Counted from the stretch's first letter, positions 42,000 through 51,619 are shown. The stretch is DNA of 64,000 bases from Rhizobium johnstonii 3841 (GCF_000009265.1 NC_008381.1:372001-436000), one strand, 5' to 3'. A program made the numbers and translations. The notes: a model not told the origin generated them from the letters alone.

Positions 42000-42313
42000 G
42001 ATCAGGTGATCCCGACGTCCGTGACGGCTTGGGCGACTGCTCCGGTCCGCTGCCCGGCTTAAACAAAAGTAAGGGTTTGAACAAAGACCCGGAAAGCGCC
42101 CGCGGACGAGCCTCCCGGGCGATTTTTCACGTTTTGTGCGCCGAGCATCCTCGGACGCGACGGATGCGATCGTTTCTGTTGCCCAACTTTTGAGGACAAT
42201 TTTCCCTCAGCGCCACTTTCATTAAACTGAATAGTCTATCGATTTAGTAGATTGTGTTCCATCTTACCGTGCATCGCTCCTGCAAACAACAATCCGAAAC
42301 GGGAAGATCGACG
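42000..42313. other. 314-base gap with a terminator and the sulfur-operon promoter region
   Basis: No gene is supportable here. The left part carries a hairpin terminator (42096-42127, listed separately). The right part (about 42215-42270) is AT-rich, ending the stretch TTCATTAAACTGAATAG and CTATCGATTTAGTAG, and is the likely promoter and control region for the operon starting at 42314. Confidence 0.5.
42096..42127 (+). terminator. Rho-independent-like terminator of the sugar-acid operon
   Basis: CGCCCG (42097-42102) pairs with CGGGCG (42116-42121), followed at once by ATTTTT. It is about 100 bases downstream of the last operon gene. Confidence 0.6.
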
Positions 42314-43339
42314 ATGACATTGGCAAAGACATTCAAAATTGCGTTGTTCAGTCTGCTTGGTCTCAGTGCCATTCACGGTCCGGCGGCAGCCCAGGCAGAG
42401 GCTCCGCTGCTTCCCAAGGTGCCGGCAGGCACGGTGCTGACAATCGGCGATCCGGTCACTCAGAAAGCGCTCGAAGTGTCCGGCCTCGGCAAGGAGCTCA
42501 GTTTCGAGGTCAAATGGGCCAATATCAGCGGCGGGCCGCAGACGTCGGAAGCTTTCCGCGCCCATGCACTCGATGTCGGATCGGTGGCCGAGATACCCTC
42601 CATCTTCGCCAACTGGAACAATCTGCCCGTCCGCAACATCGCCTATCGCGAACGCCGTGACCCGATCGCCAATCCGATCTACCGCTTCGGGATCGCGCCA
42701 GGCGCGGCCGTCAAGACGCTCGCGGACTTCCGCGGCAAGCGCATCGCCTTCAGCCCGGGTCAGGCACAGGGCACGCTCGTTCTGCGTGCCCTCCATGCCG
42801 CAGGGTTGAAGAGCGGCGACGTCACTCTGGTGGAGCTGCCTAGCACCAGTGACGTCTACCCGAAGGCATTGGCGAGCAAGCAGGTCGACATCGCGCCGCT
42901 CGGCGGCGTCTACATCAGGCGCTATATCACCCAATACGGGCCTGATGGGGCGACCCTCGTGGAACATGGCCTGCGCGACGATCCGAGCCATCTTTACGCG
43001 CCGCAATGGGTTCTGGACGATCCCGCCAAGGCGGCAGCTCTCGCCGAATATGTCGGCCTGTGGGCACGCGCCACTGAATGGGTGAACCGGAACCCGGACC
43101 TCTGGATCAAGGAATATTACGTCGGTCAGCAGGGGTTGAGCCAGGAGGACGGGGAATATCTCGTCAAGTTGACCGGCGAACAGGTCGTTCCCAGCGATTG
43201 GAGCGAAGTGAAGAAGCGCCACCAGGAAACCATCGACCTGCTGGCAGACGAGCTCGGCTACAAGCCGCTCAATGTGGAGCAGATTTTCGACAATCGCTTC
43301 GAGAAGCTCGGCGCCGCGGCTTTGGCCAAGAGCCAGTAA
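42314..43339 (+). CDS. Sulfonate/nitrate-type ABC substrate-binding protein (SsuA-like)
   Basis: A 341-residue periplasmic protein. A Sec signal peptide ends with HGPAAAQA near residue 28. The SsuA/TauA pattern is visible: LTIGDPVTQKALEVSGLGK, FRAHALDVGSVAEIPSIFAN, FRGKRIAFSPGQAQGTLVLRAL. ATG 42314 has a GGGAAGAT site. It is the first gene of an import-oxygenase operon that looks like a sulfur-starvation system for organosulfur compounds. Confidence 0.88.
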   Translation: MTLAKTFKIALFSLLGLSAIHGPAAAQAEAPLLPKVPAGTVLTIGDPVTQKALEVSGLGKELSFEVKWANISGGPQTSEAFRAHALDVGSVAEIPSIFANWNNLPVRNIAYRERRDPIANPIYRFGIAPGAAVKTLADFRGKRIAFSPGQAQGTLVLRALHAAGLKSGDVTLVELPSTSDVYPKALASKQVDIAPLGGVYIRRYITQYGPDGATLVEHGLRDDPSHLYAPQWVLDDPAKAAALAEYVGLWARATEWVNRNPDLWIKEYYVGQQGLSQEDGEYLVKLTGEQVVPSDWSEVKKRHQETIDLLADELGYKPLNVEQIFDNRFEKLGAAALAKSQ

Positions 43340-43373
43340 CGCTCGACACCCCTTCGGAGAGGAGATTTGAAGC

Positions 43374-44264
43374 ATGGCAACCACTTGGGATGCAGATGAG
43401 GCGAAACTGTCGCGGTCGTCCGGCGGTAGAATTGTGCGGGCAGGTTCTCGCCTCGTAAAACCGGCTGGCTCCACTGGCCCCCGCGCCCGGCGCAGGCTGG
43501 GTCCCGGACCCGCGATCCCTTTCGGGTTGCAGATCGGGCCGGTCTTGCTCGTCTTGACCTGGGTCGTCGGCTCGGCGCTCGGATGGATCGACCCGCGGAT
43601 CCTGTCGGCGCCGTGGACGGTGGTCGAGGCCTTCGTAAGGCTGATAGAGCAGGGTCGCCTGCAGGACAATTTCGTGACGTCGGCGACACGCGCCCTGCTC
43701 GGCCTTAGCATCGGATTGCTGATCGGCACGATCCTGGCGGTGATCGCCGGCCTTTCCCGGATCGGCGAAGCCCTGATCGACGGGCCGGTCCAGATCAAGC
43801 GCGCGATACCGACGCTGGCCCTGATCCCCTTGCTGATCCTGTGGTTCGGCATCGGCGAGAGCATGAAGGTTACGACCATCGCGCTTGCCGTCATCGTGCC
43901 GATTTATATCCACACCCACAATGCGCTCCGCAGCATCGACAGCCGTTATGTCGAACTGGCCGAAACCCTGCGGATGAGCCAGAAGGACTTCATCCTTCAG
44001 GTGGTGCTGCCTGGTGCTTTGCCGGGCTTTCTTCTGGGTCTGCGGTTTGCCGTCACCCTCTGCTGGGTTTCTCTCGTCGTGGTCGAGCAGATCAACGCCA
44101 CCAGCGGGCTCGGTTACATGATCGATCTTGCCCGCAATTACGGGCAGACCGACGTCATTCTCGTCGGCCTGGTGGTCTATGTGCTGCTCGGTCTCGTTTC
44201 GGACGGTCTCGTCCGCCTGCTTGAACGGAGGACCCTCTCATGGCGCCGCACCCTGGCAAACTGA
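43374..44264 (+). CDS. ABC permease, SsuC type
   Basis: A 296-residue permease with an unusually long charged N-terminal tail of about 40 residues before the first helix (FGLQIGPVLLVLTWVVGSALG). Six helices and the EAA loop ELAETLRMSQKDFILQVVLPGALP follow. ATG 43374 lies behind GGAGAGGAG. It overlaps the ATPase gene by 25 bases. Confidence 0.88.
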   Translation: MATTWDADEAKLSRSSGGRIVRAGSRLVKPAGSTGPRARRRLGPGPAIPFGLQIGPVLLVLTWVVGSALGWIDPRILSAPWTVVEAFVRLIEQGRLQDNFVTSATRALLGLSIGLLIGTILAVIAGLSRIGEALIDGPVQIKRAIPTLALIPLLILWFGIGESMKVTTIALAVIVPIYIHTHNALRSIDSRYVELAETLRMSQKDFILQVVLPGALPGFLLGLRFAVTLCWVSLVVVEQINATSGLGYMIDLARNYGQTDVILVGLVVYVLLGLVSDGLVRLLERRTLSWRRTLAN

Positions 44265-44989
44265 AGCCCGCAACCAAAGCCGTCCACGTGCGAGACCTCG
44301 CACGCCGGTTTGCGACGAAGACGATCCTCGACGGCGTCGACCTCGATATCGAGGAAGGCGAGTTCGTTGCCCTGCTTGGCCGCAGCGGCTCCGGCAAAAG
44401 CACGTTCCTCAGGGCTCTTGCCGGTCTCGATCACGGTGTCGAGGGAACCGGCACCCTCGAGACGCCGGAGAGCCTTTCGGTGGTTTTCCAGGACGCCCGC
44501 CTGCTGCCCTGGCGCACCGTCATCCAGAACGTCACGCTCGGCTTGACCGGCGCTTCCGGCCAGGAAGCCGGACGGAAGGCTTTGGCGGAGGTAGGACTTG
44601 CAGGCCGGGAAACGGCGTGGCCGAACCAGCTTTCGGGTGGCGAGCAGCAGAGGGTCGCGCTTGCCCGTTCGCTGGTGCGCGAACCGGCCCTGCTTCTCGC
44701 CGATGAGCCGTTCGGCGCGCTCGATGCGCTGACCCGGCTGAAAATGCACGATCTGCTGCGGGAGTTGTGTGCAAGACACCGTCCTGCCGTGCTGCTCGTC
44801 ACCCACGACGTCGATGAGGCGATTTCGCTGGCCGACCGCATCCTGGTTCTCGACGAAGGGCGTCTCATCGAGGATCTCAAGATCGATCTGCCGACACCGC
44901 GCGACCATGGCGATCCGCGCTTTGCGCAATTCCGGATCCAACTTCTCAGCCGGCTCGGGGTCGAGCTTCCGGGCCGCAAGGCCGCCTGA
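44240..44989 (+). CDS. ABC ATPase, SsuB type
   Basis: A 249-residue ATPase with Walker A GRSGSGKST, signature LSGGEQQR, Walker B LLLADEPFGALD and the His-switch VTHDVDEA. Length and the adjacent SsuA- and SsuC-type genes fit an aliphatic-sulfonate importer. ATG 44240 lies within the end of the permease gene behind GGAGGA. Confidence 0.92.
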   Translation: MAPHPGKLKPATKAVHVRDLARRFATKTILDGVDLDIEEGEFVALLGRSGSGKSTFLRALAGLDHGVEGTGTLETPESLSVVFQDARLLPWRTVIQNVTLGLTGASGQEAGRKALAEVGLAGRETAWPNQLSGGEQQRVALARSLVREPALLLADEPFGALDALTRLKMHDLLRELCARHRPAVLLVTHDVDEAISLADRILVLDEGRLIEDLKIDLPTPRDHGDPRFAQFRIQLLSRLGVELPGRKAA

Positions 44990-45026
44990 CATCAGCAACA
45001 GTTCAGTTTGATCTGGAGATAAGCCA

Positions 45027-46400
45027 ATGAGCACATCGAAACGGCAAATGCGGCTTGGCGCATTCATCATGGCGACCGGCCATCATGTCGCCGCCTGGCG
45101 CCATCCGGAGGCGCAGGCCGATGCCGGCCTCAATATCGATCACTACCGCGAGCTCGCGCAGACCGCCGAACGCGGCAAATTCGATCTCGTCTTCGTCGCC
45201 GACAGTCCGGCTGGATGGGACCGCGCCAAGGACCCGGAAGCGCTTCGCCGCACCGCCCAGGGCGCGCATTTCGAGCCTCTGACCCTCTGGGCTGCCCTTT
45301 CCCAGGTGACCAAACATATCGGCTTCGTCGCCACGGCATCGACGACCTACGAGGACCCCTACCTGCTGGCCCGCAGGTTCGCGTCGCTGGACTATATCTC
45401 CAAGGGTCGCGCCGCATGGAACGTCGTCACGACGGGCGCGGACGTTTCGAAAAACTTTTCGATATCAGGCCATCCCGCCCATGCCGATCGTTATGAGCGG
45501 GCCGAGGAATTCGTCGACCTGGTGAAGGGCCTATGGGACTCCTACGAGGACGATGCCTTCATTCGCGACAAGGAAAGCGGGGTCTATCTCGATCCCGACA
45601 AGGTGCATCTCGTCGATCACAAGGGCAAATTCTTCTCGGTGGCCGGCCCGCTCAATGTCGGTCGTCCGGTTCAGGGCTATCCTGTGGTCGTGCAGGCCGG
45701 CGCATCGGAACCGGGGCGCGAACTTGCCGCCCGCACGGCCGAGATGATCTTTACCGCCAACCAGACCTTCGAGGATGCGCAGGAATTCTATTCCGACGTC
45801 AAAGGGCGGCTCGCCCGCTACGGACGCCGGTCAGATGAACTGCTGATCAGTCCCGGCATATTCCCGGTTCTCGGTGGGACGGAAGCGGAAGCCCAGGCGA
45901 ATTATGACCATATCCAATCGCTGGTTCATCCCTCCATCGCCTGGAATATCCTTGCTCGCCACTACAAGGGCATCGACCTTTCCGGATATTCGCTGGATGA
46001 TCCCGCCCCTCCCCTGCCTGATAATACCGAACTCAACAAAAGCCGCCTCAAGCTGGTTTCCGACCTGGTATCGCGCAACAATCTGACGCTGCGCCAGTTC
46101 TATCTGGCGGTCGCCACGGCTCGTGGCCACCGGACGGTCGTCGGAACACCCGAGCAGATTGCCGATGCGATGCAGACCTGGTTCGAGAACGGTGCTGCCG
46201 ACGCCTTCAACATCATGCCGCCGATCCTGCCCACCGCCTTGACCGATTTCGTCGATCAGGTCGTCCCGATCCTGCGCAAGCGCGGCCTGTTCCGGCACGA
46301 ATATGAAGGCACGACACTGCGGGAGAACCTTGGCCTCCAACGCCCGCCGAATGGCTTTGTGGTTCAGGCGGGACAGCAGCAGGTGCAGGCGGCCGTATGA
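45027..46400 (+). CDS. FMN-dependent monooxygenase, NtaA/SnaA/DszA family (paralogue)
   Basis: A 457-residue relative of the protein at 503, with the same marks: RLGAFIMATGHHVAAW, FDLVFVADSPAGW, AWNVVTTGADVSKNF, VVVQAGASEPGRE and the end GLFRHEYEGTTLRENLGL. It would need FMNH2 from a reductase that is not encoded in this operon. The position behind a sulfonate-type importer points to cleavage of a C-S bond for sulfur assimilation. Confidence 0.9.
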   Translation: MSTSKRQMRLGAFIMATGHHVAAWRHPEAQADAGLNIDHYRELAQTAERGKFDLVFVADSPAGWDRAKDPEALRRTAQGAHFEPLTLWAALSQVTKHIGFVATASTTYEDPYLLARRFASLDYISKGRAAWNVVTTGADVSKNFSISGHPAHADRYERAEEFVDLVKGLWDSYEDDAFIRDKESGVYLDPDKVHLVDHKGKFFSVAGPLNVGRPVQGYPVVVQAGASEPGRELAARTAEMIFTANQTFEDAQEFYSDVKGRLARYGRRSDELLISPGIFPVLGGTEAEAQANYDHIQSLVHPSIAWNILARHYKGIDLSGYSLDDPAPPLPDNTELNKSRLKLVSDLVSRNNLTLRQFYLAVATARGHRTVVGTPEQIADAMQTWFENGAADAFNIMPPILPTALTDFVDQVVPILRKRGLFRHEYEGTTLRENLGLQRPPNGFVVQAGQQQVQAAV

Positions 46401-46462
46401 TCTCTTGAGGGGGCTTCCCTCCCTTCGTTTTGTTCCAATTACACACAGAGCCGCAGCATCGC

Positions 46463-47533
46463 ATGAGCAATAATTCCGAATTTCTCTGGTATATTCCGAA
46501 CGACGTCAAAGCCGGCCATCGCGGCGATTCCGCCGTCGAGAACCACAACAGCCTGGACACGCTGACCAGCCACGCAAGGGCGCTGGAGGAGCATGGCTGG
46601 AAGGGCGCGCTCATCGGCACCGGTTGGGGTCGCCCCGACACGTTTACCGTCGCGGCCTCGCTCGCCGCGCGGACCACCACTTTCGAGCCGCTCATTGCGA
46701 TCCGTCCCGGCTATTGGCGACCGGCGAACTTCGCTTCCGCGGCGGCGACGCTCGACCATCTGACCGGCGGCCGCGTGCGGATCAACATCGTGTCGGGCAA
46801 GGACAACCTCTCTGCCTACGGCGATAGCGAGGGGGACCAGGCACACCGCTATGCCAGGACGAAGGAGTTCATGCGGCTGGTCCGCAGATTGTGGACCGAA
46901 GAAAACGTCACATCCGCGGGCGAGAACTTCCGCGTTGCTGAATCCACCGTGGTGCCGCGCATCCCGGTCCGCGGCGACCGTCGGCACCCCAAATTCTATT
47001 TTGGCGGCGCCTCGGAGGCGGCCGAGCGGGTGGCCGCCACCGAGGCTGATATCCAGCTCTTCTGGGGCGAGCCGCTCGACGGTGTCGGCGAACGGATCGC
47101 GCGACTGAAGGCGTTGAGCAGGGAGCTTGACCGCGACCTCCCGCCGCTGGAATTCGGCCTGCGGATAACGACGCTGGTCCGGGACACCACGGAACAGGCC
47201 TGGACCGACGCCGAGGCAAAGGTCGCCGAGATGGCCAGAAGCAAAGGTACCGGCTGGCACGATCACCAGCGCGCACTCGCCGTCGGCCAGCAGCGGCTGC
47301 TCGAGCTGCATGAGCGTGGCGACGTCCTCGACGACAACCTCTATACCGCTCCGGGCAAAGTCGGCGGCGGCGGCGCCGGCACCACCTGGCTGGTAGGGTC
47401 GGCGGAAGACGTCGCCCGCTCGCTACGCAAATATCAGGATCTCGGCATCACCCACTTCGTGCTGTCCGACACGCCGTATCTCTCCGAAATCAAGCGACAG
47501 GGCGATCAGCTTCTTCCGCTGCTGCGCGTCTGA
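46463..47533 (+). CDS. FMN-dependent alkanesulfonate monooxygenase-like protein (SsuD-like)
   Basis: A 356-residue luciferase-like monooxygenase of the SsuD branch: FLWYIPNDVKAGHRGDS, FEPLIAIRPGYWRPANFASAAATLDHL (about residues 75-100), GRVRINIVSGKDN and GGASEAAERVAATEADI. The C-terminal LVGSAEDVARSLRKYQDLGITHFVLSDTPY region is standard. ATG 46463 is taken although its ribosome site is weak; a TTG 11 codons upstream (46430) is the only other option. With the neighbouring NtaA-type enzyme the operon can attack two classes of organosulfur compound. Confidence 0.88.
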   Translation: MSNNSEFLWYIPNDVKAGHRGDSAVENHNSLDTLTSHARALEEHGWKGALIGTGWGRPDTFTVAASLAARTTTFEPLIAIRPGYWRPANFASAAATLDHLTGGRVRINIVSGKDNLSAYGDSEGDQAHRYARTKEFMRLVRRLWTEENVTSAGENFRVAESTVVPRIPVRGDRRHPKFYFGGASEAAERVAATEADIQLFWGEPLDGVGERIARLKALSRELDRDLPPLEFGLRITTLVRDTTEQAWTDAEAKVAEMARSKGTGWHDHQRALAVGQQRLLELHERGDVLDDNLYTAPGKVGGGGAGTTWLVGSAEDVARSLRKYQDLGITHFVLSDTPYLSEIKRQGDQLLPLLRV

Positions 47534-48033
47534 GACCGGAGCAGCGGCTCTTCGGCGCAGCAGCTGCAATTCATGCCGATTGCCGAGACCGTTCTGGGCG
47601 TCCCGCAATTCGCGGGCAAGCCGCAGAACCTTGTTGTTTCGGCGAGGTAAGAGATTTCGCAACCATCGGAAGAGCGCCGGTCGAATTGCCCATCCGAAAA
47701 GCGCAAATGCTATCCAGATAGAGCGCAATAGCTTGCTCCGTCGGCTCCGTTTACACTCTCTAAAATATATTACTCTAATTTTTTTGGATATCGGGGCGAC
47801 GTTCTTTAGGACCGTCACCTCCGCCATGAGGGCGGGTCAGGCACCCGAATTTCGCATGAAATCGGCTTTTATTGCTTTGACGGATGTCCCGTTTCTCAAG
47901 CGCGATTCCGGGCACAGGGTGCCCGTCGGATGCACTCGGAGACAACGATGCTCTGCCTTCGATTGAGATATGACAAGCAATCCTGGCTGCCGAGACATCC
48001 TTCCAACAAAGCTCACCGCGGGGGAGAGTGCAT
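47534..48033. other. 500-base gap upstream of the chemoreceptor gene
   Basis: No convincing gene. It contains an AT-rich tract at 47755-47790 (possible promoter) and a perfect 17-base hairpin CGGGCAC-AGG-GTGCCCG at 47909-47925. A minus-strand frame over 47540-47750 has a few coding-like segments but no start or ribosome site that I trust; it may be gene remnants. Confidence 0.4.
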
Positions 48034-49995
48034 ATGAAGAATATCATGAGTTTCGGAGTTGTGGCGCGCTTGGCGCTTGGCTTCGGCGTTCTCCTCTTGC
48101 TGATGGTCGGCTTGACCATCTATTCGACGGAAGAAGTTGCGCTGATCAACGATAAACTTGGAGCGATGAACGACGTCAACAGCGTGAAGCAACGGTTTGC
48201 CATCAACTATCGCGGCAGCGTGCATGATCGGGCGATCGCCATCCGCGACGTCACTCTGGTGACATCTGACGATGAGCGGAAGACGGCCGAGGCATTGATC
48301 GGGAAGCTGGCAGCCTCTTACGCCGAGAATGAAAAGCGCATGGCGGATATGGTTGCATCTCCGGCCGGTGCGACGGAACAGGAAAAGACCATCCTCAGCG
48401 AGATTGCAGACATTCAGGCGAAGGCCAATCCATTGGTCGCCCAGATCATTGCGCTGCAGGAGAAGGGCGACGGCGAGGCCGCCCGCAAGATTCTGCTCGA
48501 ACAGGCTCGACCGGCCTTCGTTGCCTGGCTCGGCGCCATCAACAAATTCATCGACTATCAGGAAGCGCTGAACAAATCGATCGGCGGCGAGGTTCGCAGC
48601 TCGGCAAGCGGCTTCAAGCCATTCGCACTGACCGCGCTTGGCATTGCGGCCGTTCTTTCGCTGGTTGCCGCGGCCGTGACCGCACGCACGATCGTCGGCC
48701 CGCTGGCAAAACTTCAGCTTTCGCTGAAAGCCATGGCCGATGGCAATCTTGATGGCGATCGCCGCCTCGAAGCGCGCGGCGATGAGATCGGCAAGCTCGC
48801 ACGGGCGGTGGCCGGGCTGCGCGACGCAATTTCGGCAAAGGCGGAACGGGAAGCCGACGCCGAGGCGAAGCGAGCCGTGTCGGAGCGGCATCGCCTCGAG
48901 CAGGACGCAGATGAACGCCGCACGCTTGCGGAGCAGACGGACAAGGCTGTCGGCCAGCTTGGCGATGCGCTGCAGGCGCTGGCTGACGGCGACCTTACAC
49001 AGCAGATCGGCACTCCGTTCATTCCGTCCTTGGAAAAGCTCCGCGCCGACTTCAATTCTGCGGTCGAAAAGCTCCGTGCCGCCATGCAGAAGGTTGCGCA
49101 GAACGCCAGCGCCATAGCGGCCGGTGCGCAGGAGATCCGCTCCGCCTCGGACGATCTCGCCAAGCGGACAGAACAGCAGGCAGCCTCGGTCGAGGAAACC
49201 GCCGCGGCCCTGGAAGAGATTACGACCACCGTTGCCGACTCAAGCAACAAGGCTCAGGAAGCCGGCCAACTCGTTCGCAAGACGAAGGATAGCGCGGAGC
49301 GCTCTGGCAGCGTCGTTCGGGATGCGGTCGATGCCATGGGCAAGATCGAATCCTCCGCCACCGAAATCGGCAGCATCATCGGTGTCATCGATGAAATCGC
49401 CTTCCAGACCAACCTGCTGGCGCTCAATGCCGGTGTCGAAGCCGCCCGCGCCGGTGAGGCAGGCAAGGGCTTTGCCGTCGTCGCTCAGGAAGTACGCGAG
49501 TTGGCGCAACGTTCCGCCAAGGCGGCAAAAGAAATCAAGGAACTCATCAACGCTTCGAACGGCCACGTCAAAAGCGGTGTGGCCCTGGTTGGCGAGACCG
49601 GAAAGGCGCTGAAAGAGATTGCGGAGCAGGTGCAGCAGGTCGACGGCAATGTGGGGGCCATCGTCGGCGCTTCGCAAGAGCAGGCGACGGGACTGAAAGA
49701 AATCAATACCGCCGTCAACAGGATGGATCAGGGCACGCAGCAGAACGCCGCCATGGTGGAAGAAGCCACAGCGGCCTCTCATAACCTCGCCAAGGAAGCC
49801 GACGCGCTGTTCCAGCTTCTGGGCCAGTTCAACATTGGCGGAGCGGTGGCACCGAAGCGCGCATCGCAGCCCGCAGCCGCAGCGTCGCATGCTCAACCGG
49901 CGCCCTCGCCTGCGCGCCAGATGATTGCCAAAGTGGGTAAGTCGTTCCAGACGAATGGGAATGCGGCATTGGCCGGCGATTGGGAAGAGTTTTAA
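48034..49995 (+). CDS. Methyl-accepting chemotaxis protein
   Basis: A 653-residue transmembrane chemoreceptor. TM1 at about residues 10-30, a periplasmic four-helix-type sensor region, TM2 at about 195-215, HAMP, a second HAMP-like segment (LGDALQALADGDLTQQIGTP), and the signalling hairpin with the conserved tip DEIAFQTNLLALNAGVEAAR. The protein ends in DWEEF, a CheR/CheB-docking pentapeptide (xWxxF). ATG 48034 follows GGGGGAGAG; GTG 48028 is an alternative. Ligand unknown. A strong terminator follows. Confidence 0.95.
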   Translation: MKNIMSFGVVARLALGFGVLLLLMVGLTIYSTEEVALINDKLGAMNDVNSVKQRFAINYRGSVHDRAIAIRDVTLVTSDDERKTAEALIGKLAASYAENEKRMADMVASPAGATEQEKTILSEIADIQAKANPLVAQIIALQEKGDGEAARKILLEQARPAFVAWLGAINKFIDYQEALNKSIGGEVRSSASGFKPFALTALGIAAVLSLVAAAVTARTIVGPLAKLQLSLKAMADGNLDGDRRLEARGDEIGKLARAVAGLRDAISAKAEREADAEAKRAVSERHRLEQDADERRTLAEQTDKAVGQLGDALQALADGDLTQQIGTPFIPSLEKLRADFNSAVEKLRAAMQKVAQNASAIAAGAQEIRSASDDLAKRTEQQAASVEETAAALEEITTTVADSSNKAQEAGQLVRKTKDSAERSGSVVRDAVDAMGKIESSATEIGSIIGVIDEIAFQTNLLALNAGVEAARAGEAGKGFAVVAQEVRELAQRSAKAAKEIKELINASNGHVKSGVALVGETGKALKEIAEQVQQVDGNVGAIVGASQEQATGLKEINTAVNRMDQGTQQNAAMVEEATAASHNLAKEADALFQLLGQFNIGGAVAPKRASQPAAAASHAQPAPSPARQMIAKVGKSFQTNGNAALAGDWEEF

Positions 49996-50048
49996 GTCGC
50001 CCTGATCTCTCTCCAGCTTATGCTGGAACGCCAAAGCGGCATAATTTT

Positions 50049-50076
50049 GCGAAGGGCAGCGTTTGCTGCCCTTCGC
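50049..50076 (+). terminator. Terminator of the chemoreceptor gene
   Basis: GCGAAGGGCAGC pairs perfectly with GCTGCCCTTCGC around GTTT (12-bp stem), 53 bases after the stop codon. Confidence 0.7.
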
Positions 50077-50096
50077 ACTTTCGGATCAAAGGAGGT

Positions 50097-50144
50097 GAGC
50101 ATGATGTTGTCTGAAAACCGCTCACACTTTTCGGCATCATGCTC
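50097..50144. repeat. 48-bp imperfect palindrome of rhizobial intergenic type
   Basis: GAGCATGATG (50097-50106) is inversely repeated as CATCATGCTC (50135-50144), and inner CTGAAAA/TTTTCGG segments extend the pairing. The right arm runs into the mctP stop codon. I recognise the GAGCATGATG...CATCATGCTC arrangement as a frequent intergenic element in rhizobial genomes; here it could terminate mctP. Confidence 0.65.
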
Positions 50145-51619
50145 TAGGCCCGGACCGGAGCCTTGGCCGGAAGCAGGGCGTTGACCACGACCGCAACGGC
50201 GATGTTGGCCGCAAGCGCCAGCAGTCCGGTATAGACGGTGAAGGGTTCGCCGCCGAGGCTGATCAGATGCAGAGGCTTCCAACCGGCATCCCAGACGAGG
50301 AAAGTGCCGCCGCCGAAGCCGACGAACCAGCCGGCAAGCAGGCCGGGTGCACGGAACCAGTTGGTATAGAGGCCGAAGACCAGGGCCGGAAGCGTCTGCA
50401 GGATCCAGATGCCGCCGAGCAGCTGCAGGTCGAGTGCGAATTGCGTCGGCAGGAAGATGATGACGAGCAGCGCGCCGACCTTCACGACGAGCGAGGTGAT
50501 CTTTGCGACCTTCGCCTCGCCCGCGTCGCTGACGTCTGGATCGACATAGGCTTTCCAGAAATTGCGGGTGAAGAGGTTGGCTGCGCCGATGCTCATCACC
50601 GCTGCCGGCACCAGCGCACCGATGGCGATCGCCGCAAAGGCGAAGCCGGAGAACCAGCCCGAAAACAGCGTCTTGAACAGCGTCGGAACGACGTCATTGG
50701 CGCTGTCGAGCTTCAGGTTGGCGGCATGCCCCATATAGCCGAGCAGCGCCAGAAGGCCGAGCAGCAGCGTATAGGCGGGCAACATGATCGCATTCTTGCG
50801 GATCGTTTTGCCGCTGTTGGAGGCAAAGATGCCGGTCAGCGTATGCGGATACATGAAGGCTGCGAGCGCCGAACCCAAAGCGAGCGTGGCATAGGCGACA
50901 TACTGGTTGCCACCAAGCAGCAGGTTGCCGGAACCCTTGGCCTGGAAGGCCGCATCGGCCGAGGCGAAGACATTGGCGTAGCCTCCGAGTTTCGAAGGGA
51001 TCAGCGCGACGGCCGCGATCACGACGATATAGATCATGATGTCCTTGACGAAGGCGATCAGAGCCGGGGCGCGCAGGCCCGCGGAGTAGGTGTAGAGCGC
51101 CAGCACGATGAAGGCGATCGCCAGCGGCAGTTCGCCATGCAGCCCGAGCGCCTTCAACACCGCCGTCATGCCGACGAGTTGGAGGGCAATATAGGGCATG
51201 GTGGCGATGACGCCGGTTGCCGCCACGGCGAGTTCGAGACCGCGCGATCCGTATTGACCGTGGACGACGTCGCCAGCTGTCACATAGCCGAAATCCTTGG
51301 CGCGTTTCCACAGCACAGGCATGACCATGAAGACGAAGGGATAGACGACGATGGTGTAGGGCAGTGCGAAGAAGCCGTAGGCTCCCACTGTATAGACCAG
51401 CGCCGGGACGGCGATCACGGTGTAGGCGGTATAGAAATCGCCGCCGACGAGGAACCAGGTGATCCAGGTGCCGAAGTTGCGTCCGCCCAGACCCCATTCA
51501 TCGATATGGGCCAGTGTCTCGGGCTTGCGCCAGCGGCTGGCGACGAAGCCCATGACCGTGACCAAAACGAAAAAGAAGATGAAGACGGCAAGCGCTGTGC
51601 CGTTGATATCAGTCGTCAT
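50144..51619 (-). CDS. mctP: Monocarboxylate (lactate/pyruvate/alanine) uptake permease, sodium-solute symporter family
   Basis: A 491-residue secondary transporter of the SSS family with about 13 helices. Early marks are TLAHIDEWGLGGRNFGTWITWFLVGGDFYTAYT (the region about residues 35-68, with the conserved GGDFYTAYT) and DFGYVTAGDVVHGQYGSR. It matches MctP of Rhizobium leguminosarum, which imports lactate, pyruvate, propionate and alanine. It is preceded with an 11-base overlap by a DUF3311 small membrane protein, the usual partner, and is flanked by a LuxR-type regulator and Cache kinase like MctR and MctS. Confidence 0.93.
   Translation of the reverse strand: MTTDINGTALAVFIFFFVLVTVMGFVASRWRKPETLAHIDEWGLGGRNFGTWITWFLVGGDFYTAYTVIAVPALVYTVGAYGFFALPYTIVVYPFVFMVMPVLWKRAKDFGYVTAGDVVHGQYGSRGLELAVAATGVIATMPYIALQLVGMTAVLKALGLHGELPLAIAFIVLALYTYSAGLRAPALIAFVKDIMIYIVVIAAVALIPSKLGGYANVFASADAAFQAKGSGNLLLGGNQYVAYATLALGSALAAFMYPHTLTGIFASNSGKTIRKNAIMLPAYTLLLGLLALLGYMGHAANLKLDSANDVVPTLFKTLFSGWFSGFAFAAIAIGALVPAAVMSIGAANLFTRNFWKAYVDPDVSDAGEAKVAKITSLVVKVGALLVIIFLPTQFALDLQLLGGIWILQTLPALVFGLYTNWFRAPGLLAGWFVGFGGGTFLVWDAGWKPLHLISLGGEPFTVYTGLLALAANIAVAVVVNALLPAKAPVRA

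Noticed and set aside
42236..43894. 552-codon minus-strand frame across the SsuA- and SsuC-like genes
   Set aside because: It spans two real genes and their gap, with no ribosome site and no recognisable protein.
47423..47827. 134-codon minus-strand frame between the sulfur operon and the chemoreceptor
   Set aside because: Some segments look coding-like, but it overlaps the end of the SsuD-like gene in antisense, has no good start and is AT-rich at its 5' part; kept only as a possible remnant.
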